NCBI GenBank assembly: GCA_019637675.1
Contig: JAHBVE010000002.1
Span: forward strand, 271,797 to 335,796
DNA length: 64,000 bases
DNA from: Anaerolineales bacterium
GTDB lineage: Bacteria > Chloroflexota > Anaerolineae > Anaerolineales > UBA11579
Reading direction: 5' to 3'
Shown: positions 58,504 to 64,000 of the stretch, piece after piece
Layout of the letters: every line of letters begins with the position of its first letter
Position numbering within the stretch: the stretch's first letter is position 1
Notes under the pieces: model-generated
Database searches by the model: none
The model's input: only the letters and a program-made list of their open reading frames with translations
What the model was told of the DNA's origin: nothing
Made by a program: the position numbers and the translations under genes

Positions 58504-59127
58504 CTATACGCGGCGAACGATCTCGTCGATCGGCTGGCGCGGCCGCGGTGCCGGCTCGCCGGCCGGGTAGCCGAGCAGCAACACGCCTTGCGCCTGCCAG
58601 CTCTGCGGCAGGCCCAGCGCCTGCCGCGCCGCCTGCTGAGCGAATAGCGGTGCGCACACCCACACCCCGCCCAGGCCTTCGGCGTGGGCGGCCAGCAGCA
58701 GTTGCCCGCCCGCCAGCGCTACGCTCTGCATGGCCATCTGCAGCTCGCCCTGGGTGCGCGCCGGGTCAGCATACGTATCCAGCACGCTAGCATCCAGGCA
58801 CAGCAGCACGGCAGCTGGCGCTTCTTGCAGGCGGGCCGCCGAGCGCGCCAATTGCGCCGCGATCTGCTCGGCGCTCAGCCCCTCGGCCTCAAGCGCGGCG
58901 GCAAATTCGCGCCCCAGTTCTTCGGCCAGTTGGCGGCGGCTGTCTTCACTCTCAAGGATCACAAACCGCCACGGCTGGCGGTTGTGGGCATTCGGCGCAT
59001 AAGCGGCCGTCTCCAGCACCCGCGCCAGCACATCGGCCGGCACCGGCTGCGCCAGGAAACGGCGCGTGGAACGCCGAGCGCGCAACCAACGATGCAGCTC
59101 AGCCGAGTCTAGCTGTGCGGCGGCCAC
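58504..59127 (-). CDS. Nitroreductase-fold protein, likely dehydro-F420-0 reductase (FbiB C-domain-like)
   Basis: The 207-residue flavin oxidoreductase has LRARRSTRRFLAQPVPADVL (phosphate-binding R-x-S-x-R), AAYAPNAHNRQPWRFVILES, then GELQMAMQSVALAGGQLLLA and EGLGGVWVCAPLF. The C-terminal half of actinobacterial FbiB is this fold and reduces dehydro-F420-0; the companion CofE-like half is here a separate gene (59969-60730). The GTG start at 59127 overlaps the PPOX stop by 19 bases. A general nitroreductase is the alternative. Confidence 0.88.
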   Translation of the reverse strand: MAAAQLDSAELHRWLRARRSTRRFLAQPVPADVLARVLETAAYAPNAHNRQPWRFVILESEDSRRQLAEELGREFAAALEAEGLSAEQIAAQLARSAARLQEAPAAVLLCLDASVLDTYADPARTQGELQMAMQSVALAGGQLLLAAHAEGLGGVWVCAPLFAQQAARQALGLPQSWQAQGVLLLGYPAGEPAPRPRQPIDEIVRRV

Positions 59128-59519
59128 AGGATGATCTGCTCAGGCTTGAGCGTGTACATCACACGCACCTGACCGGGCGGAATATTGAAGTCTTGCCCGG
59201 TGTACTTGCGAGACAAGCTGTGCAAATGCTCCGCCGCTCCATCGGTGGTGATCTCCACGGTGCCACGCAACTGGATGTACTTGTACGGGTCACCCGGGGC
59301 GACGATGGCCACGGCGATGCTGGGGTTGGCACTCAGATTACGGAACTTGGCGGTCTTGTCAGACGTACCGAACAGGATGTGCTCCCCATCCGTGTTGAAC
59401 CACACCGCGGTCAGCTGCGGCGCGCCGTCGGCGTCCACCGTGGCGATCCAGGCGAAGGCTTTGGTCTCATCCGCCAGCAGGTGGCGGTATCCCTCGGGCA
59501 AATTGGCGAGTGCGCTCAT
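59109..59519 (-). CDS. F420-dependent PPOX-class protein, copy 2
   Basis: The 136-residue split-barrel protein has FAWIATVDADGAPQLTAVWF, HILFGTSDKTAKFRNLSANP and GDPYKYIQLRGTVEITTDGA. The K-x-R-N-L run and D-P-x-K-Y-I-x-L-R-G pattern fit F420-binding FDOR-B enzymes. It reduces an unknown substrate with F420H2. It closely resembles the copy 1 gene 2 bases upstream, so the pair arose by duplication. Confidence 0.88.
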   Translation of the reverse strand: MSALANLPEGYRHLLADETKAFAWIATVDADGAPQLTAVWFNTDGEHILFGTSDKTAKFRNLSANPSIAVAIVAPGDPYKYIQLRGTVEITTDGAAEHLHSLSRKYTGQDFNIPPGQVRVMYTLKPEQIILWPPHS

Positions 59520-59521
59520 GG

Positions 59522-59917
59522 CTAGTGGCTCGCAAAGATCTTGTGCGGCTTGATCTTGTAGATCACGCGCACCTGGCCCTCACGCTTGGGGAAATCCTTG
59601 CCGTCATAGATGTGCGAGAGCTTGTTGATGTGTTCGTAGGCGTCTTTCTCTATGACTTCCACTACTTCGCCACGGACGAGCAGATAGCGGTACGGATTGG
59701 CCGGGTCAGGAATGCTGAGGGCCACCTTGGGATGCGCCATCATGTTCTTGTCCTTCAGACGACCGCGGGCCGTGTTGATCAGAATATGGTCATCCTCAAC
59801 ATTGAACCAAACCGGGCTTACCTGGGGCGAACCATCCTTCAAGGTGGTGCCTAAAAAGGCGAACGCCTTGGTTTCATCTTTGAGCAGATCCTGAAAATCA
59901 GCAGGCACGTTCTTCAT
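59522..59917 (-). CDS. F420-dependent PPOX-class protein, copy 1
   Basis: The 131-residue protein has FAFLGTTLKDGSPQVSPVWF, ILINTARGRLKDKNMMAHPK and NPYRYLLVRGEVVEVIEKDA. It is a split beta-barrel of the pyridoxamine-oxidase-like superfamily in the F420-using branch by pattern and operon. AAGGAG precedes ATG 59917. The physiological substrate is unknown. Confidence 0.88.
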   Translation of the reverse strand: MKNVPADFQDLLKDETKAFAFLGTTLKDGSPQVSPVWFNVEDDHILINTARGRLKDKNMMAHPKVALSIPDPANPYRYLLVRGEVVEVIEKDAYEHINKLSHIYDGKDFPKREGQVRVIYKIKPHKIFASH

Positions 59918-59968
59918 AGCATTCTCCTTGAGGCAGATACAAGTTAGACGAAAAGCAGCAAAGCTATC

Positions 59969-60730
59969 TTACCGAAACTGGTCGCGATCACGCGGGCGCA
60001 GCAGCTCGCCCAGGCTGGCTTCGCGTAACGGGTACGGGAAGCCGCGCACATGCACCGCCGGGCAGCCTTCGGCCGCCTGGCCCATCGCCAGGCTGGCCGC
60101 CGCGGCCAGCTCGTCGGCGGCTGCCAGCTGCGTCACGCGCAGCGGGCGGCCCGCCAGGTCTGGCGTGCCGCGCAGATCCACCAGGCCGGGCAAACCGCTC
60201 AGGCCGATGGTGGTGCCCAGCGTGCCCTCACGCCAGGCGCGCCCATGCGAATCGATGATGAGCACGCCCAACTGGGCTCCGCTGGCTGTCTGCAAGGTCG
60301 CCCGCAAGCGGTCGGCGCTGGCATCCGGGGTCTCGGGCAGCAGCAGATACGCATCCTCAGCCGAATTAGGCAGGTTGGAGTGGTCAATGCCGGCGTTGGC
60401 GCTCACGAAGCCCAGCCGATGTTCGACAATGAGCAGGCCGGGGCGCGCCCGCAGTACCTCATTGCTCTCATCCAGTATCAACTGCACTAGGCGCGGGTCT
60501 TTTTCGGTCAGTGCGCCCAGCTCCAGTGCGCGTTCGCTTGGCGTCACATCGCCGAGCGAACGATAGCGCCCCTCGGCCTTGGAAACGATCTTCTGCGCCA
60601 GCACGACCACATCGCCATCTTGCAGGGTCAAGCCCTGGCGCAAGGTGGCCGCCAGCAGCAGCGCAGCCAGGTCATCACCCGGCTGCACCAGCGGCAGGCC
60701 CTGCAGTGGTGTCAGCAGCAGCGGATTCAC
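59969..60730 (-). CDS. cofE: F420-0:gamma-glutamyl ligase CofE
   Basis: The 253-residue protein starts at GTG 60730, just after the fno stop. Marks are QDGDVVVLAQKIVSKAEGRY, FVSANAGIDHSNLPNSAEDA, GVLIIDSHGRAWREGTLGTT and IGLSGLPGLVDLRGTPDLAG. CofE adds gamma-linked glutamates to F420-0 using GTP. Here it is single-domain, unlike actinobacterial FbiB, which has a nitroreductase fused behind it. It is part of one reverse operon with fno and the PPOX genes. Confidence 0.95.
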   Translation of the reverse strand: MNPLLLTPLQGLPLVQPGDDLAALLLAATLRQGLTLQDGDVVVLAQKIVSKAEGRYRSLGDVTPSERALELGALTEKDPRLVQLILDESNEVLRARPGLLIVEHRLGFVSANAGIDHSNLPNSAEDAYLLLPETPDASADRLRATLQTASGAQLGVLIIDSHGRAWREGTLGTTIGLSGLPGLVDLRGTPDLAGRPLRVTQLAAADELAAAASLAMGQAAEGCPAVHVRGFPYPLREASLGELLRPRDRDQFR

Positions 60731-60731
60731 G

Positions 60732-61388
60732 TTACGGCTTTTTGATGCCCGCCACCTTGATGGTGCCGTGGCGTGACTTATAGCGCTTGTTCATGCTCAC
60801 CAGCAGGCTGGTCAACCCTTCAACCGTGATGGCGTTATCCAACACTCCGGCGTAGTAGCCATTCAAGCCAGCCGCTTGCACCAGCTCCAGCGCGGCCTCA
60901 GCCGCGCCCATGTCGTCGGCGCACACCAGCACATCGCTATCCAGCGGCTGGGCAGTGTTCTTGCGCAGCGCCGCGGCCGGCACGGTTTGGAAGGCCGCTG
61001 CCACTTTCACCCCGTCGCCCAGCAACTGCTGGGCGCGGCGAGCGGCGGCCGGCGCAGTTGGCGGCGTCAGCTCAGGGAAACGCAGGCGCGCTGTGGCGTC
61101 CAACAGCACCTTGCCCTGCAGCGCGTCTTTTACCGTTGCCAGCGCAGCCTCGTGCGCGTCCTGCTCAACGGTCAAGATAGCCAGCTCGGCAGCGGCTACT
61201 GCGGCCGCGTTCTCCATACCGCGGATGGCTTCGCGGCCCAGCTCAGCGTTCAACTCGGCCGCGGCCGCCTGCGCCTTCTCCGCCGTACGCGAACCTACAA
61301 TGACGGCATATCCGGCGTGCGCCCAGCGCAGCGCCAGGCCCGCTCCCAGCGCCCCAGTGCCGCCTATGATTGCAATGGTTTTAGACAA
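60732..61388 (-). CDS. npdG: NADPH:F420 oxidoreductase Fno
   Basis: The 218-residue protein has the N-terminal nucleotide site TIAIIGGTGALGAGLALRWA and VIVGSRTAEKAQ (NADP-type), LTVEQDAHEAALATV-like central region, and FQTVPAAALRKN, DVLVCADDMGAAEAALELVQ and NAITVEGLTSLLVSMNKRYK. It interconverts NADPH and F420H2. The chosen start is TTG 61388 after GGAG; GTG 61394 is close, and frames further upstream pass through repeat-like DNA. It heads the F420 operon. Confidence 0.92.
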   Translation of the reverse strand: MSKTIAIIGGTGALGAGLALRWAHAGYAVIVGSRTAEKAQAAAAELNAELGREAIRGMENAAAVAAAELAILTVEQDAHEAALATVKDALQGKVLLDATARLRFPELTPPTAPAAARRAQQLLGDGVKVAAAFQTVPAAALRKNTAQPLDSDVLVCADDMGAAEAALELVQAAGLNGYYAGVLDNAITVEGLTSLLVSMNKRYKSRHGTIKVAGIKKP

Positions 61389-61401
61389 GAGCACTCCAAA
61401 G

Positions 61402-61500
61402 TCAGTGAGTAGTGAACAGTGAATCGTGATTAGTATATTGCACAATAACCCAGTGGCGCGTTGGGTGTCCTGCTCACAGCTCACTCCTCACTATTCACTT
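61402..61500. repeat. Degenerate GTGA-type short repeats in inverted order
   Basis: 61402-61436 contains successive AGTGAGTAGTGAACAGTGA units. The opposite orientation appears at 61474-61499 (CTCACTCCTCACTATTCACT). The two blocks flank about 40 bases and could pair. They lie between fno and the divergent esterase gene. Confidence 0.5.
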
Positions 61501-61505
61501 GCTCT

Positions 61506-61511
61506 TATAAT
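61506..61511 (+). promoter_or_regulatory. -10 box TATAAT, leaderless arrangement
   Basis: TATAAT is followed by six C bases and ATG 61518. No ribosome site is present. Confidence 0.6.
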
Positions 61512-61517
61512 CCCCCC

Positions 61518-62513
61518 ATGCCCGGTTCCCAGATCATTATCGAAAACTTTCACAGCATCGCGCTGGAGCACAACCCACTGGACGATCCCATCGCCCGCCG
61601 CGTGCCGGTCTACCTGCCCGCCGGCTACGCTGAAAGCCAGCGCTACCCCGCCATCTACCTGCTGGCCGCCTTCGGCAACCGCGGCCTCAAGTTCCTCAAT
61701 GATGACTTATGGGAAGAGAACATCCAGCAGCGCCTGGACCGCCTGATCGCCTCCGGCGCCATGCAGCCCACCATCGTGGTGATGCCGGACGCCAGTACCC
61801 GCTACGGCGGCTCGCAGTACCTCAACTCCCCCGCCCTCGGAGACTACGAAGACGCCCTGCTTGAGCTGGTCAGCTTCATTGACCGCAAGTACCCCACCTT
61901 GGCCGCGCCCGGCGCACGCGCACTCGTCGGGCATTCCTCCGGCGGCTATGGCGCCTTGCGCCTGGCCATGCGCCAGCCGGCCACCTTCGGCCTCGCCGCC
62001 GCCCATAGCGCCGACCTTCACTTCGAGCTCGCCTACCGGCCGGATTTTGGCGATCTGCTGCGCTATTACGAAAAAGCCGGGCTGGATGGCCTGCAAGCCC
62101 TGCTGGCCGACCCACACACTGCGCTGCAACGCGGCGCATCCCATACTGCCCTCAACCTGCTGGCCATGGCAGCCGCCTACTCGCCCAACCCCAGCGCGCC
62201 GCTGGGCTTCGACCTACCGATCGATCTGCACAGCGGCGCCTGGCAGCCTGAGGTCTGGCAGCGCTGGCTGGCCCACGACCCGCTCCACATGCTAGCCCAG
62301 CATGCCGATGCGCTGCGCGGCCTGCGCCTGCTCTACCTCGATTGCGGCAAGTACGATGAGTATAATTTGCTCTACGGCGCGCGCTTGTTCACAGACCAGC
62401 TGCGCCAGCACGACATCACATTCCAGTACGAAGAATACGAAGGCGGCCACCGCCACATGAAGCACCGTTACGACACATCCTTCACTGCAATTTCTGCAGC
62501 ATTCCAACTCTGA
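61518..62513 (+). CDS. Esterase D/PF00756-family esterase
   Basis: The 331-residue alpha/beta hydrolase starts at ATG 61518 (MPGSQIIIENFHSIALEHNP). Domain signs are RRVPVYLPAGYAESQRYPAI, the elbow ARALVGHSSGGYGALRLAMR (nucleophile Ser in G-H-S-S-G), LYLDCGKYDEYNLLYGARLF (acid) and EYEGGHRHMKHRYD (His). No signal peptide is seen, so it is probably cytoplasmic. The substrate is unknown. The M20 peptidase gene follows 11 bases later. Confidence 0.9.
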   Translation: MPGSQIIIENFHSIALEHNPLDDPIARRVPVYLPAGYAESQRYPAIYLLAAFGNRGLKFLNDDLWEENIQQRLDRLIASGAMQPTIVVMPDASTRYGGSQYLNSPALGDYEDALLELVSFIDRKYPTLAAPGARALVGHSSGGYGALRLAMRQPATFGLAAAHSADLHFELAYRPDFGDLLRYYEKAGLDGLQALLADPHTALQRGASHTALNLLAMAAAYSPNPSAPLGFDLPIDLHSGAWQPEVWQRWLAHDPLHMLAQHADALRGLRLLYLDCGKYDEYNLLYGARLFTDQLRQHDITFQYEEYEGGHRHMKHRYDTSFTAISAAFQL

Positions 62514-62524
62514 GAGGAAATCCC

Positions 62525-63901
62525 ATGTCAGACCCCCGCAGCACTGCCTTGCAATTTGCCAAAGACAACCGCGCTCGCTTCCGCCAGGAGCTGGCCGAGC
62601 TGGTCGCCATCCCCAGCGTGTCGGCTGACCCGCAATACAAGCCAGACATCCAGCGCGCCGCCGATTGGCTGGTGAACAAGCTCAAGAGCCTCGGCGTCGA
62701 GAACATCCAACTGCTCGACAACGGCGGCCATCCCCTCGTCTTCGGCGAGTGGAACGGCGCCGGCCCTGACGCCAAGACCATGCTAGTCTACGGCCACTAT
62801 GATGTACAGCCCGCCGATCCGATGGAACTGTGGGACACGCCCGCTTTCGAAGCCGTAGAAAAAGGCGAACTGCTCTTTGGCCGCGGCACCTCTGACATGA
62901 AGGGTCAGGTCATCGGCAGCCTGGCGGCCATCGAGTCCGCTCTGCATGCCGGCAACCTGCCGGTCAATCTCAAGTTCATGATCGAGGGCGAAGAGGAAAC
63001 CGGCTCGCCCAGCATGGACAAGTTCATCAAGAAGCACGCCGATCTGTTCGCGGCGGACTTTGCGCTAAACCCAGACGCCGGCATGCTCAGCCCAACCCAG
63101 CCCACCATCACCTACGGCCTGCGCGGCATGTCATACTTCGAGTTGCACGTCACCGGCCCAGCGCTGGATCTGCACTCCGGCTTCTTTGGTGGCACGGTGC
63201 GCAACCCTGCCAACGAGTTGGCCCGCGTCATCGGCAGCATGCAAGACGAGAACGGCCGCGTCACCATCCCCGGCTTCTACGACAAAGTGCGTGCGCTGGA
63301 AGAAGACGAGCGCGCCGACTTCCGCCGCCTCCCGCAAGACGATGCCTTCTATCTCAAACAGGCCGGTTCCAAAGCCCTGTGGGGCGACAAAGACTTCAGC
63401 GCCTACGAGCGCGCCACCGCCCAGCCCACGCTGGATGTCAACGGCCTGCTCTCCGGCTACACCAGCGAAGGGCCAAAGACCGTCCTGCCCTCCAAGGCCA
63501 TGGCCAAGTTCTCGTGCCGCCTGGTGCCCGATCAGGATCCATTCGAGATCGAAGCCCTGGTGCGCAAGTACATCGAAGACACGATCGACCCCAGCGTGAG
63601 CTGGGAGCTCAAGCTACTCTCGGACGCCGTACCCTCCATCTCTGAGCGCAACTCGGCCGCCGTGCAAGCCATGGCCAAAGCGCAGGAGACGGTCTGGGGC
63701 GTCAAGCCCATCTTCCGCCGCGAGGGCGGCAGCGTGCCCGTCGTCGGCCATCTGCAGGGCCAGTTGGGCATCGAGTCGATCAATGTGGGCTGCGGCCTGC
63801 CGGATGACCAGTTGCACTCCCCCAATGAGCGCATGCACCTGCCCAGCTGGGAAAAGCAGATCGACTCTTTCATCAACTTCATCTACAACTTAGGCCAATA
63901 G
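62525..63901 (+). CDS. M20-family dipeptidase-like metallopeptidase
   Basis: The 458-residue protein has metal ligands in VYGHYDVQPADPMELW (His, Asp nearby), GRGTSDMKGQ (bridging Asp), EGEEETGSPSMDKFI (catalytic and metal Glu), DFALNPDAGM and the last His in DQLHSPNERMHL. Between these is the dimerisation domain with HSGFFGGTVRNPANELARVI. It has the pattern of dinuclear zinc dipeptidases (CNDP-like). GAGAGGAAAT precedes ATG 62525. It shares a base with the next start (TAGTG). Confidence 0.94.
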   Translation: MSDPRSTALQFAKDNRARFRQELAELVAIPSVSADPQYKPDIQRAADWLVNKLKSLGVENIQLLDNGGHPLVFGEWNGAGPDAKTMLVYGHYDVQPADPMELWDTPAFEAVEKGELLFGRGTSDMKGQVIGSLAAIESALHAGNLPVNLKFMIEGEEETGSPSMDKFIKKHADLFAADFALNPDAGMLSPTQPTITYGLRGMSYFELHVTGPALDLHSGFFGGTVRNPANELARVIGSMQDENGRVTIPGFYDKVRALEEDERADFRRLPQDDAFYLKQAGSKALWGDKDFSAYERATAQPTLDVNGLLSGYTSEGPKTVLPSKAMAKFSCRLVPDQDPFEIEALVRKYIEDTIDPSVSWELKLLSDAVPSISERNSAAVQAMAKAQETVWGVKPIFRREGGSVPVVGHLQGQLGIESINVGCGLPDDQLHSPNERMHLPSWEKQIDSFINFIYNLGQ

Positions 63902-64000
63902 TGGCGAACGCGGGCAAACAAGCGCCCAAGCCCCTCTATGGCGGCCAGGCCGTCATAGAGGGCGTCATGATGCGCGGGCCGCGCTTCATGGCCGTGGCCA
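63901..64000 (+). CDS. DUF1385 family protein, N-terminus only
   Basis: GTG 63901 opens a frame that runs off the window. The 33 visible residues include KPLYGGQAVIEGVMMRGPRF, which is the hallmark start of DUF1385/YqhQ membrane proteins (function unknown, often near prfA or rpmE). It is translationally coupled to the M20 gene through TAGTG. Confidence 0.9.
   Translation, partial: MANAGKQAPKPLYGGQAVIEGVMMRGPRFMAVA

Noticed and set aside
1-64000. CRISPR arrays, rRNA or tRNA genes, complete insertion sequences
   Set aside because: No regularly spaced direct repeats, cloverleaf-like segments, conserved rRNA stretches or transposase frames were seen by eye. Short structured RNAs cannot be excluded without a covariance-model search.

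Overview
The window is GC-rich (roughly 60%) chromosomal DNA, tightly packed with genes and with no gap longer than about 210 bases. The gene content suggests a member of Chloroflexota, most likely class Anaerolineae. The pointers are large families of membrane-embedded GT-C/YfhO-type proteins, Tad/Flp pili without a secretin gene, a full coenzyme F420 pathway, a membrane pyrophosphatase, a DegS/DegU-like two-component pair and a large TPR protein with an acidic linker. The assignment is inference from gene content; no rRNA or tRNA gene was seen. At several transcription-unit starts a TANNAT box lies 6-7 bases before ATG with no Shine-Dalgarno sequence, which suggests frequent leaderless mRNAs.

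Layout. 1-6179 (-): polytopic membrane proteins of YfhO and related type, the last cut by the window edge. 6226-8982: Zn-ribbon protein, then the pgeF-yggS-yggT-yggU block. 8982-12466 (-): a thiol-redox and cell-wall set (glutaredoxin-DUF2085 fusion, TlpA lipoprotein, CcdA, L,D-transpeptidase). 12520-15526 (-): copper operon csoR-copZ-copA with a recognisable promoter and CsoR operator. 15543-16800: HAD hydrolase and a thioredoxin-like lipoprotein. 16921-19389: folate/pterin genes (PTR1-like reductase, folB, folK, folE) with a small Flp pilin among them. 19393-19953: hpf. 20033-28721 (-): comF, tadC, tadB, cpaF, cpaE, cpaB, a second Flp pilin with its own strong promoter, and a histidine kinase/response regulator pair. 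28787-36981 (-): a second island of GT-C-type membrane proteins plus a methyltransferase. 37055-37902 (+): PadR-PspC operon with a palindromic operator. 37959-39206 (-): primary sigma factor, with a terminator-like hairpin in its leader.

Second half. 39416-42208 (+): a monooxygenase-like gene with a C-terminal frameshift, then H+-pyrophosphatase. 42285-44062 (-): drug-type ABC exporter. 44171-47986 (+): giant TPR scaffold protein and ndk. 48041-54536 (-): rsfS, thpR, mocA-like, an alpha/beta hydrolase and a molybdenum hydroxylase (large subunit, small membrane protein, and an unusual FAD-then-2Fe-2S fusion). 54613-56140 (-): an orphan protein, a thioesterase and an AT-richer four-helix-bundle gene. 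56159-61388 (-): F420 cluster cofC, cofD, a class C26 gamma-glutamyl hydrolase, an FbiB-C-like nitroreductase, two F420-type PPOX proteins, cofE and the NADPH:F420 oxidoreductase. 61518-64000 (+): esterase, M20 peptidase and the start of a DUF1385 protein.

How the genes fit together. The F420 block encodes synthesis (CofC, CofD, CofE, probable dehydro-F420 reductase), reduction (Fno) and two likely users, and it contains a candidate tail-trimming hydrolase. The MocA-like protein may mature the cofactor of the adjacent molybdenum hydroxylase. CcdA, TlpA and the Grx-DUF2085 fusion probably move reducing power across the membrane. The Tad genes with ComF raise the possibility of pilus-linked DNA uptake.
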